A stretch of DNA of 64,000 nt, taken from NCBI RefSeq assembly GCF_001675285.1, contig NZ_LSGQ01000030.1, positions 62,001 to 126,000 on the forward strand, written 5' to 3'. The stretch comes from Elizabethkingia miricola. Lineage in GTDB: Bacteria > Bacteroidota > Bacteroidia > Flavobacteriales > Weeksellaceae. Every line of letters begins with the position of its first letter. The first letter of the stretch is position 1. Below are positions 17,689-27,803 of the stretch, piece after piece. Made by a program: the position numbers and the translations under genes. The notes below the pieces were generated by a model, which saw nothing but the letters and a program-made list of their open reading frames with translations, searched no databases and was not told the origin of the DNA.

Positions 17689-18612
17689 TTATGCTTTTGG
17701 AAGAAAAACTTCAGCCATCATACAACGGGCACTTCCACCGCCATTTTTTTCTATGGTATGAAGGTCGGAGTATAATATTTCGGCATGTGCTTCTATAGTT
17801 TGAATTTGCTTCGAGGTAAGGCTCTTATATGCACATTCACTCATTACCAAAAATTTATGCCCTTCATTATTTCTTACTTCAAGCATATTACCTGCAAAGT
17901 TTTGCATTTGCTCTTCAGTAATTTCAATGACTTCCTTATGGCTTTCTGTAAGTGTTTTTTCTACCTGCTCTCTTTCCATAGCATCATCAATTGTATCCAG
18001 ACAGATTACAGCATAGTCACTTCCCACACACATCATTACATTGGTGTGATAGATCGGAAGTCTCTCTCCGTTTACAGATTGGAAAGAGTGGAATACTACA
18101 GGCTTATAACCCAATTCTGCACACCATTTTTTGAAAACTTCTTCATCAAGACGTAATGAAACAGCTCCGTAAGCAATCTTATTCTCACGGTCAAGAATCA
18201 TACTTCCTGTTCCTTCCAAAAATTTATTTTCTGCTTCGAATACCGAATAATCTTTAACTGTAGCAATGCTAAGTCCTTTTCCGGACAATTCGTCTAAAAT
18301 ATCATTTCTGCGTTCAAGCCTTCTGTTCTCTGCAAACATCGGATATAAAATGACAGTACCATCCTGATGGAAGCTTACCCAGTTATTTGGAAAAATAGAG
18401 TCTGGTGTATGTGGATCCAAGGTATCTTTTACGGTAATTACATTCACACCTTTGCTTCTAAGCTTATCTACAAAAGCATTAAACTCTCTCAGCGCTTCAG
18501 ATTGTGTCTCTTTGGATTCATCATTTACCTGAAAATAATTATTTACTGCCGTTTGTGCATTAAATCCAAATGCAACAGGTTCTATCATTAAAATCGTATC
18601 AGTTGACTGCAT
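17689..18612 (-). CDS. ctlX: CtlX-type guanidino/ureido hydrolase of the arginine deiminase fold
   Basis: A 307-residue enzyme of the ADI/amidinotransferase superfamily. Visible are FPNNWVSFH (about 74-82), LEGTGSMILDREN (132-144) with the acidic catalytic residue, His189 in PIYHTNVMM and the nucleophile Cys297 in NGGGSARCMMAEVF. This matches proteins named citrulline-utilisation hydrolase CtlX. The exact substrate, a guanidine or citrulline-type compound, cannot be settled from sequence. It appears to be the first gene of the polyamine-type operon: 33 nt separate it from speD and a promoter box lies just upstream. Confidence 0.85.
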   Translation of the reverse strand: MQSTDTILMIEPVAFGFNAQTAVNNYFQVNDESKETQSEALREFNAFVDKLRSKGVNVITVKDTLDPHTPDSIFPNNWVSFHQDGTVILYPMFAENRRLERRNDILDELSGKGLSIATVKDYSVFEAENKFLEGTGSMILDRENKIAYGAVSLRLDEEVFKKWCAELGYKPVVFHSFQSVNGERLPIYHTNVMMCVGSDYAVICLDTIDDAMEREQVEKTLTESHKEVIEITEEQMQNFAGNMLEVRNNEGHKFLVMSECAYKSLTSKQIQTIEAHAEILYSDLHTIEKNGGGSARCMMAEVFLPKA

Positions 18613-18628
18613 AATATTTATTATACAG

Positions 18629-18636
18629 CAAAAATA
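18629..18636 (-). promoter_or_regulatory. Promoter -7 box for the ctlX-speD operon
   Basis: The minus strand reads TATTTTTG, a full TAnnTTTG match, 16 nt before the ctlX ATG. It overlaps the T-run of the metY terminator, so the operon starts immediately after metY ends. Confidence 0.5.
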
Positions 18637-18668
18637 AAAAAGTTCCGTCGAATCTCTTCAACGGAACT
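18631..18668 (-). terminator. Intrinsic terminator downstream of metY
   Basis: The stem AGTTCCGT / ACGGAACT (18641-18648 with 18661-18668) plus inner GAA / TTC pairs is followed on the minus strand by a T-rich run. It lies 31 nt after the metY stop. Confidence 0.75.
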
Positions 18669-18698
18669 GTTAATAAAGTAAAGTAAGTAAGAATATTT

Positions 18699-20009
<1,311 letters not shown>

Positions 20010-20012
20010 TTA

Positions 20013-20025
20013 TTTCAGACTTATC
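20013..20025 (-). repeat. Second copy of the riboswitch 3' P1 strand
   Basis: The minus strand reads GATAAGTCTGAAA, identical over 13 nt to the 3' end of the SAM riboswitch at 20115-20127 and lying 102 nt downstream, beyond the terminator. Together with the preceding G it could pair with the 5' P1 strand (ACTTATCC) at least as well as the true partner. A further 7-bp inverted repeat ATCTTGT / ACAAGAT (20027-20033 with 19989-19995) encloses this copy and ends just before the ATG. Confidence 0.7.
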
Positions 20026-20050
20026 CACAAGATGAGTAAATGCCGGAGAA

Positions 20051-20084
20051 TAAAAAAACTCTTCCGACAAGTCGAAAGAGTTTT
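20051..20084 (-). terminator. Riboswitch-controlled intrinsic terminator in the metY leader
   Basis: On the minus strand a stem AAACTCTT(TCGAC) / (GTCGG)AAGAGTTT with a short loop is followed by a T-rich run. It lies 37 nt after the riboswitch and upstream of metY, as expected for a SAM-I OFF switch. The segment TCAAAACT of its 5' arm could instead pair with AGTTTGA just upstream, a possible antiterminator. Confidence 0.85.
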
Positions 20085-20120
20085 GAGTATTTTAATGTAA
20101 AAATTTCAAACTTTTTTCAG

Positions 20121-20216
20121 ACTTATCTTTCCCTTTTGGGGGTTGAATGTGGCACCTTACCTTTGCAGGTTGCCAAGACTTCACCGGGTCAATTCCCTCT
20201 GTCTTTCTGGATAAGT
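20121..20216 (-). promoter_or_regulatory. SAM-I (S-box) riboswitch
   Basis: The 96-nt minus-strand element has a 7-bp P1 (ACTTATC / GATAAGT), the conserved AGAGGGA-type P2 start with a kink-turn (GGTGAAGT and GGCAACC), the pseudoknot and P3 region (AAGGTGCCA, then ATTC) and the CCCC/GGG P4 stem before AAAGATAAG. These are the main SAM-I consensus positions. Binding of SAM should stabilise P1 and allow the downstream terminator to form, reducing metY expression. Confidence 0.95.
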
Positions 20217-20243
20217 AAATTGGATTTCTATATAAATCCTCGA

Positions 20244-20275
20244 CAAAAGTAGTAGATATTATTTATATCTGCAAA
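20244..20275 (-). promoter_or_regulatory. Promoter of the metY riboswitch transcript
   Basis: Minus strand: TTTG (complement of 20272-20275), 20-nt spacer, TACTTTTG (complement of 20244-20251). Both boxes match the Bacteroidetes consensus exactly, and the spacing is right. The riboswitch begins 28 nt after the -7 box. Confidence 0.8.
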
Positions 20276-20282
20276 TAAAATT

Positions 20283-21200
20283 TTATTTTTCTCTAACCAA
20301 AGGCATTGTGGAACAACGTAAAAGCCCTCCCATCTTAGAAACTTCTCTGTACGGAATTTCTTCCACCGTAATGTTCCATTGTTCTCTGAGATGCTGATTC
20401 AGCCTAGTAAAAGATCCGTCAGTTACAACAATATTGTGATCTATTGAGAAAATATTAGGTACCATGGCTACCATTTCTTCGTTATTAATGACAAAGCAGT
20501 TTTCCTCACCAAAAATATCCAATAGTAACTGGTAATCGCTTTCTTCTACAAAACCGTCTTTATAGATAATACATTTATCTTTCCCTACAGGATTAAATGT
20601 ACAATCTAGATGCAAAATTCCTTTCTTCGGGTTTTTATCATCTTTCTTCAGGTCAAGATCTATAATTCTTTTATGTGGAAAGTATTCTTTTAGTATTTCT
20701 ATCGCGTATTCGTTGGTACGTGCCGTTTTAAAACTTCTGTAGTCTTGACTGTAACAGGTTCCTACAAACAGAAAGTCATTCCATACAATAACATCACCAC
20801 CTTCTATATGAGCGCTTTCCGGCAGATTGATAATATTCCTCCATGGAACTTTTTCAAATATTTTTCTGTAAGCTTCCTGCTCATCTGCTCTGTCTTCAAT
20901 GATATTGGAGATAATCATTTTATCGTCGATAACAAAAGCAACGTCTCTGGAAAAAACCTGGTTGTAGTCTTTAATAATTTCAGGGCGGAAAACTTCTACA
21001 TTATATTTGTGGAGTACTTTTTCAAAAGCATTCATCTCTGATATAATGTCCTTTTCTACTGGGTAAATTTCTTTTTTGATGCTCTGATATGACTTAGCAT
21101 CATAAGAGTCTTTTAACTCCGGAGTATCACCCATTGACTGAGGTTGTCCCAGAACAACACTTTTCAGTCTCCCTGTTTCATTTTTAATGTTTAGCTTCAT
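20283..21200 (-). CDS. Dimethylarginine dimethylaminohydrolase-like / ADI-fold enzyme
   Basis: A 305-residue enzyme of the guanidino-modifying superfamily. Motifs: FSRDVAFVID (83-92), HIEGGDVIVW (131-140, acidic substrate ligands), LHLDCTFNP with the catalytic His197, and the C-terminal nucleophile Cys296 in GGLLRCSTMPL. This order fits DDAH or a related arginine deiminase-like hydrolase; the two cannot be told apart with certainty by eye. No signal peptide. It has its own strong promoter. No terminator is seen before the metY promoter, so some read-through into the riboswitch is possible. Confidence 0.85.
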   Translation of the reverse strand: MKLNIKNETGRLKSVVLGQPQSMGDTPELKDSYDAKSYQSIKKEIYPVEKDIISEMNAFEKVLHKYNVEVFRPEIIKDYNQVFSRDVAFVIDDKMIISNIIEDRADEQEAYRKIFEKVPWRNIINLPESAHIEGGDVIVWNDFLFVGTCYSQDYRSFKTARTNEYAIEILKEYFPHKRIIDLDLKKDDKNPKKGILHLDCTFNPVGKDKCIIYKDGFVEESDYQLLLDIFGEENCFVINNEEMVAMVPNIFSIDHNIVVTDGSFTRLNQHLREQWNITVEEIPYREVSKMGGLLRCSTMPLVREK

Positions 21201-21218
21201 AAATAAAAACTAGAAGCG

Positions 21219-21250
21219 CAAAGCTAAACAAATCAAAAATCTTCTACAAA
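21219..21250 (-). promoter_or_regulatory. Promoter of the DDAH-like gene
   Basis: Minus strand: TTTG (complement of 21247-21250), 20-nt spacer, TAGCTTTG (complement of 21219-21226), both exact consensus matches. The -7 box ends 18 nt before the ATG. Confidence 0.8.
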
Positions 21251-21423
21251 TGGAGTACTTTAAGACAATAATTAACTTTTAGAGTTATATTTTATACTAA
21301 AAATGCTACTTATACAAACCAAATCATGTTTTAAACAAAACAAAAGATATTTTATCTGAATTTAGATCAAATTTTAACTTTATATGAATTTTTTATCCAT
21401 AAAAATACTTTTTACTGAGCATT

Positions 21424-23775
21424 TTATCGTGCTCTGTTTTCTTCTTCACTTCTTTTAAGTTCTTTAGCTTCATATCTTGAAGATCCAAAATTATAACTTA
21501 ATGCAAAAACTATTTTCCGGAGATCATTCCAATGCTGCAGTTGATTATTCATAATCTGTTTGTGTCGGAAAATTAATGTCTGGGCAAAACTGTCAAAGAT
21601 ATTATTGAAACTTAGCTTCATATTTAGCTTATTATCAAACCAACTTTTCTGTATCGACAGATCAACTGTATAACGGGATTTATAAATGTAAAGGCTGTTC
21701 CCTGACTGAGATTCAAAATATGAAAAAATATTAGCTGTATATCCTTTAGGAAGAGTAAACGTCTGATTAATTTTAAAGGTATAAGAATAAATACTTTTTG
21801 TAAAGACAGTATCTAAATAAGGTCTGTATTCGTAATTATAATTACCTGTCCATTGTGTATTAATATTCCACCATTTTGTAAGTTTCACCGGAAATGAAAT
21901 TTCCAGAGCTGCAAAATCCTGATAAGGTAAGTTTGTTCCCAGATATTCTAAAATATTGGTCTCCGGATGATATATCGGATATCTTACAATAACATCACTT
22001 TCTCTTCCAACAATCAGGGAACCTATAAAATTTTTCTTACGGAATGTTGCCTTTAGCTGGCTGGTTATAGAGGGAAGTAAATATGGGTTTCCAATCCAGT
22101 AATTAAGTGGACTAAAATATACCCGAAAAGGATTGAGCTGTGAAAATGGAGGTCTTGTCATTCTCCTGCTGTACGATAAAGACAATTCAGATGAGTTATT
22201 TATAGTATAGTCTAAATTAATTGACGGAAGCCACTTGGTATAACTTCTATTAACAACCGAATCCATAGTTACAGCATTAGAAATACTATTCGTATGCTCA
22301 GCCCTTAAACCTCCATTAATGCTAAATTTCCCGAATTTATGGCTGTAAGAAATATAGCCTGCATAAATTTTTTCTTTGTATAAAAAGAAATTACTCCTTC
22401 CAGGATCATATTCAAATTTTTGGCTGGAAGAAAGTGTATCATAGCGTATATTATTATGTGTCTCTGAGGAACTGAACTTTAATCCCGCTTCTATACCAGC
22501 CTGTCCTATCTTTTTGGAAAGATCGGTTTGCAAAGTCAGTATATTTACTTTATTAAGCAAGTCTGATTTCCAATGAGATAACTTCACACCTGTCATCTTA
22601 TTTCTGTCAATAAAATCATCATTCTGATTGTTTTTCACTGACAGGTAATTCCCTATTACATTGAATTCAAAATTATTTTTACTGAAAGAATAATCCAGAA
22701 CTGCACCTGTATTATTCTGATGATAATTAATAGGATTTTCGCTTCCTGTATAGGAAACTACATCAACATCATCTTTTTTTCGGGTCAATAATTCACCAAT
22801 CCTGTTTCTTTCGTCATAGCGGTCATTCTGCCTAAATGTTAACCCAATTTTGTTGTAATCATTGATTCTAAAATCTAATCCGGCCTGCAAGCTATATACC
22901 CGCCAAAACATTCTCTGGTAAATATCGGTTCTCATGATATTGGTATTTGCCAATTGTTGTAATGCATTATACCTATAGGTATTGATTCCGTTATTATAAC
23001 CCATTATTAATTTATAAGCAACTCTGTTTGTGTTATAAGAAATATCCAGATTATTTTCAACAAATACTGTTCTGTTTAGCTGAAGGTTTCCCGAATAATT
23101 TCCCCGTAAACCAAGCTGGTTATTCTTTTTAAGTTTAATGTTTACAATTCCTTTTATTTCTGCATCATATCTGGAAGAAGGATTTGCTATTATTTCAACA
23201 GCCTTAACCATATCAGGCATCAATGTCTTCAAATAGTTTTGCAGCTCCTGAGCACTCATTACTAACGGCTTTCCGTCTACAAAAATACTCGCTGTATTTC
23301 TCCCTATCATTACAGCGCTATCTTCCCCCAGGCTAACTCCTGGAGTCTTCCGCAGAACATCGATAAGATTAAGAGAAGTTTTTAAATCTTTATTTCTGGA
23401 GACTGAATATTCCGGATTTCCATTATTTATTTGTACATTTCGTCTACCCCGGATTGTTACTTCAGAGATTGTAGCAGTAGCAGGGTGAAGTAAAATATTC
23501 TGGTTATTTACAAAATTATTAATCCTCGTCTCATCAAATCCTGCAGCAGTAATCATAAGTTGAAAAGCAGAAGTACTACCTGATGAAAAACTAAATATTC
23601 CCAGCGAATCTGTATTTGTTTTTTGGACAGGCAGATCTGAAGATGTGAATATTCTAACTTCAGCATTTGTCACTGGTCTTCCGGTTTCTGCATGAATAAT
23701 TTTTCCCCGAATAGATTGTGCGGTAAAACTTACTGATAGAAGAAGTAAGATAATGCTCCAAAATTTTGTCGTCAT
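21424..23775 (-). CDS. TonB-receptor-like outer membrane protein with CarboxypepD-like domain
   Basis: A 783-residue outer membrane protein. Signal peptide MTTKFWSIILLLLSVSFTAQ, then a carboxypeptidase-D regulatory-like beta-sandwich (about 21-100: IRGKIIHAETGRPVTNAEVRI), a plug (about 110-215: LIDVLRKTPGVSLGEDSAVMIGRNTASIFVDGKP) and an OMP_b-brl_3 barrel to the C-terminus, ending LSYNFGSSRYEAKELKRSEEE. No SusD or TonB gene is near. The upstream 7TM-AraC gene on the same strand, 108 nt away, may control it. Confidence 0.88.
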   Translation of the reverse strand: MTTKFWSIILLLLSVSFTAQSIRGKIIHAETGRPVTNAEVRIFTSSDLPVQKTNTDSLGIFSFSSGSTSAFQLMITAAGFDETRINNFVNNQNILLHPATATISEVTIRGRRNVQINNGNPEYSVSRNKDLKTSLNLIDVLRKTPGVSLGEDSAVMIGRNTASIFVDGKPLVMSAQELQNYLKTLMPDMVKAVEIIANPSSRYDAEIKGIVNIKLKKNNQLGLRGNYSGNLQLNRTVFVENNLDISYNTNRVAYKLIMGYNNGINTYRYNALQQLANTNIMRTDIYQRMFWRVYSLQAGLDFRINDYNKIGLTFRQNDRYDERNRIGELLTRKKDDVDVVSYTGSENPINYHQNNTGAVLDYSFSKNNFEFNVIGNYLSVKNNQNDDFIDRNKMTGVKLSHWKSDLLNKVNILTLQTDLSKKIGQAGIEAGLKFSSSETHNNIRYDTLSSSQKFEYDPGRSNFFLYKEKIYAGYISYSHKFGKFSINGGLRAEHTNSISNAVTMDSVVNRSYTKWLPSINLDYTINNSSELSLSYSRRMTRPPFSQLNPFRVYFSPLNYWIGNPYLLPSITSQLKATFRKKNFIGSLIVGRESDVIVRYPIYHPETNILEYLGTNLPYQDFAALEISFPVKLTKWWNINTQWTGNYNYEYRPYLDTVFTKSIYSYTFKINQTFTLPKGYTANIFSYFESQSGNSLYIYKSRYTVDLSIQKSWFDNKLNMKLSFNNIFDSFAQTLIFRHKQIMNNQLQHWNDLRKIVFALSYNFGSSRYEAKELKRSEEENRAR

Positions 23776-23883
23776 AGTTCTTATTTTAATGACTCAAAAA
23801 TACCGGAGCGGGATATGGGGGCAGACCTGGATTTTAAATATTGAAGTCCTGAATTATAATTTCGGAATTATCAATACCTATTT

Positions 23884-24915
23884 TCAGTCCATTGCAGAGT
23901 TTCTGTAAAGTTGCGGTGTGGCGTTTTTAATTTTTTTGAAAGTTGAGAAAAAGGTCGATTTCGAATTAAAACCTACTTCATATCCTATCTCTTCAATTTT
24001 AAGAAAAGAATCGGAAGTAATTATTCTACACGCTTCTTCTATTCTGTATTCATTAACATAAATAGAAAAACTTTTACCCAGGTTATCGTTGAGGAGTTGT
24101 GAGAGCTGATGCGCAGAAATATTCATTTTCGAAGCCAAATCACTTAGCTTAAGGTTAGGATTTTTATACAACTCTTCTGCATACATCAACTGATCTAACC
24201 TAGTAACAAAATTATCTGCTTTCTCTTCACATATTTTTTTGTTAGAATATTTACCTGCTTCCTTCAAACCTTCAGAATGGTATTTGCGGTTAAATAAAAT
24301 AAGAAAATTAACATACAGAATAAATGAAAACACTATACTTCCGCTCAGGCAATAAATTTCTACGATTTCAACAGAAATCAGTTCATATACGGAGAAAATA
24401 ATAACATTACTTACCAAGACCGGAAGTATATATCTGTTCAGGTTCTTGGAATATTTTTTTGAGAGAATATAATACTGATAGACTGACAGCAAAACAAAAG
24501 TCATCCATACTCCATAAATAAAGGCTCCAAAATATTGCATCCAGGTAATCGGAAAGATAAGATATAAAAAGCCAACAATTCCTAAAACAATTGTTAAGGT
24601 GCTAAAGCTCTTTTTACATTTCCTAATATTGAACTGCTCTTGTTGAATGGAAGACAATACAAAATAATATAATGCAGGTCCTACGAAATAAAGTGCAGCA
24701 AGTCCCAAATGTGGTATAATCCGAGGCCAGTCCTGATCAAAATAAAAGCATACAGATATCCCTACTCTGGTACTCAGCATCAGCAAAAGAAGTCCCAAAA
24801 AGAAATCCGGGATATATTTTAACTTTCTTACAAACAAAAGATAGCCTCCTAACAGTAAACCATTAAAAGCACCTATTCCGCTAAAGAAGAATAAAACCTG
24901 TTGTCCTAAAGTCAT
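23884..24915 (-). CDS. AraC-family regulator with N-terminal 7TM domain
   Basis: A 343-residue membrane regulator. Seven hydrophobic helices occupy about residues 5-210. The cytoplasmic C-terminus has two AraC-type helix-turn-helix units: LSDLASKMNISAHQLSQLLNDNLGKSFSIYVNEYRIEEACR (about 258-300) and IGYEVGFNSKSTFFSTFKKIKNATPQLYR (about 311-340). It probably senses a ligand in or at the membrane and binds DNA directly. The adjacent outer membrane receptor gene is its likely target, which is an inference from position. Confidence 0.9.
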   Translation of the reverse strand: MTLGQQVLFFFSGIGAFNGLLLGGYLLFVRKLKYIPDFFLGLLLLMLSTRVGISVCFYFDQDWPRIIPHLGLAALYFVGPALYYFVLSSIQQEQFNIRKCKKSFSTLTIVLGIVGFLYLIFPITWMQYFGAFIYGVWMTFVLLSVYQYYILSKKYSKNLNRYILPVLVSNVIIFSVYELISVEIVEIYCLSGSIVFSFILYVNFLILFNRKYHSEGLKEAGKYSNKKICEEKADNFVTRLDQLMYAEELYKNPNLKLSDLASKMNISAHQLSQLLNDNLGKSFSIYVNEYRIEEACRIITSDSFLKIEEIGYEVGFNSKSTFFSTFKKIKNATPQLYRNSAMD

Positions 24916-25000
24916 TGTTTGTGAGATTATTAACTCTTATAAAAATACTAATTATTTATATTCGATCTTTAATATTCTGTTTTTTATGTTCAGGGTATAA

Positions 25001-25034
25001 ATAAAAAGAATCCCAAAATAAATTTTGGGATTCT
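25001..25034 (-). terminator. Intrinsic terminator downstream of citrate synthase
   Basis: A 13-bp perfect stem AGAATCCCAAAAT / ATTTTGGGATTCT with a tiny AA loop is followed on the minus strand by TTTTTATTTAT. It starts 26 nt after the gltA stop. Confidence 0.85.
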
Positions 25035-25059
25035 GATTTATGATATTCTTTGAGGAATA

Positions 25060-26346
25060 TTATCTGTTTTCCATAGGAACATAGTTTCTTTCCTTTGCTC
25101 CTTGATAAACTTGTCTTGGTCTTCCGATTGGATCTCCTTTCAGTCTCATTTCTTTCCACTGAGCAATCCATCCTGGTAGTCTTCCTAATGCAAACATTAC
25201 TGTAAACATTTCTGTAGGAATTCCTAAAGCTCTGTAAATGATACCTGAGTAGAAATCTACGTTTGGATATAGTTTTCTTTCTACGAAGTAATCGTCTTCC
25301 AAAGCTACTTTTTCTAATTGCATTGCAATATCTAAAGCTTTGTCCTGGATTCCTAATTTACCCAGGATATCATCAGCTGCTTTTTTAATGATCTTAGCTC
25401 TTGGGTCAAAGTTTTTGTAAACTCTGTGTCCGAAGCCCATTAAACGGAAGTTATCATTTTTATCTTTAGCTTTTGCTACATACTTGGATACATCACCACC
25501 ATCTTTGTCAATCATTTCAAGCATTTCGATTACTGCCTGGTTAGCCCCTCCGTGAAGAGGTCCCCAAAGTGCAGAAACACCAGCAGAAATAGAAGCAAAA
25601 AGACCAGTATGAGCAGAACCTACCATTCTTACTGTAGAAGTAGAACAGTTTTGTTCGTGATCAGCATGAAGAATTAATAACTTATCTAATGCACCTACTA
25701 CAACAGGATCTAATTCAAATTCCTCATTTGGTAATCTGAATGCCATTTTGTAGAAGTTTTCAACATAGTTAAGCTTGTTGTCCCCATGATTCAATGGTAA
25801 TCCCTGAGTTTTTCTGTAAGTCCAAGCACAAAGGTGAGCAAACTTAGCAATCATTAGTTCAGCAGCATGGTCAAGATCTTCTTTAGAACTTACATCTACA
25901 GCCTTCGGGTTGAATGCTGTCAATGCAGAAGTTAAGGAAGATAATACGCCCATAGGGTGAGCTGAACGAGGGAAAACATCGATAATTTTCTTCATCTCGT
26001 CAGCAATGAAGTTATACTTCTTTATGTTGCTTTCAAAACCACTGAATTGTTCTTTGTTTGGTAATTCGCCATTTAATAGCAAATACATTACTTCAGTGAA
26101 ATTAGATTTCTCAGCAATTTGATCAATCGGATAGCCTCTGTAGAACAATTCTCCCTGATCACCATCTAGGTAAGTAATTTCGCTAATTGTAGCTCCTGTA
26201 TTTTTATAACCTAAATCTAAAGTGATAAGACCAGTCTGGTCTCTTAGCTTGGAGATGTCGATTCCTCTATCTCCCAGAGTGCTTTCTACGATCGGATACT
26301 CATAAGCCTGTCCATCATAGTTTAGAACAACTTTATTGTCTGACAT
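25060..26346 (-). CDS. gltA: Citrate synthase
   Basis: Condenses acetyl-CoA and oxaloacetate at the entry of the TCA cycle. The 428-residue protein has the catalytic histidine regions SALWGPLHGGANQAVIEML and FGHRVYKNFDPRAK and the C-terminal PNVDFYSGIIYRALGIP with the catalytic aspartate. The N-terminal beta-rich domain (LNYDGQAYEYPIVESTLGDRGIDI) marks it as the long, type II (hexameric, NADH-sensitive in other bacteria) form. It is 70 nt downstream of eno on the same strand, separated only by a weak hairpin, so co-transcription is possible. Confidence 0.96.
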   Translation of the reverse strand: MSDNKVVLNYDGQAYEYPIVESTLGDRGIDISKLRDQTGLITLDLGYKNTGATISEITYLDGDQGELFYRGYPIDQIAEKSNFTEVMYLLLNGELPNKEQFSGFESNIKKYNFIADEMKKIIDVFPRSAHPMGVLSSLTSALTAFNPKAVDVSSKEDLDHAAELMIAKFAHLCAWTYRKTQGLPLNHGDNKLNYVENFYKMAFRLPNEEFELDPVVVGALDKLLILHADHEQNCSTSTVRMVGSAHTGLFASISAGVSALWGPLHGGANQAVIEMLEMIDKDGGDVSKYVAKAKDKNDNFRLMGFGHRVYKNFDPRAKIIKKAADDILGKLGIQDKALDIAMQLEKVALEDDYFVERKLYPNVDFYSGIIYRALGIPTEMFTVMFALGRLPGWIAQWKEMRLKGDPIGRPRQVYQGAKERNYVPMENR

Positions 26347-26416
26347 ATTATTTTGATTTATTTGTCTAAAAATACTCTATTTTGCAGAATACTGCAAGGA
26401 GAGATACTTTTAATTG

Positions 26417-27724
<1,308 letters not shown>

Positions 27725-27734
27725 TTAAGTCTAA

Positions 27735-27742
27735 CAAATTTA
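27735..27742 (-). promoter_or_regulatory. Promoter -7 box for eno
   Basis: The minus strand reads TAAATTTG, an exact TAnnTTTG match 22 nt before the eno ATG. It lies directly behind the GH35 terminator. No -33 TTTG at normal spacing was seen. Confidence 0.5.
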
Positions 27743-27743
27743 T

Positions 27744-27779
27744 TAAAAACAAAATGGATAAGGAAAAATCTTATCCATT
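27744..27779 (-). terminator. Intrinsic terminator downstream of the GH35 gene
   Basis: The stem AATGGATAAG / CTTATCCATT (10 bp, 7-nt loop) is followed on the minus strand by TTTGTTTTTAA. It lies 24 nt after the stop codon of the beta-galactosidase. Confidence 0.8.
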
Positions 27780-27803
27780 ATTTTATGTGTAAAACAATAA
27801 TAT

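Noticed and set aside
20040..20252. Short plus-strand open frame over the metY leader
   Set aside because: It is antisense to the SAM-I riboswitch and terminator, which explain the sequence; no protein family features.
26382..26397. Short hairpin TTGCAG/CTGCAA between eno and gltA as a terminator
   Set aside because: Six-base stem without a T-run; too weak to call.
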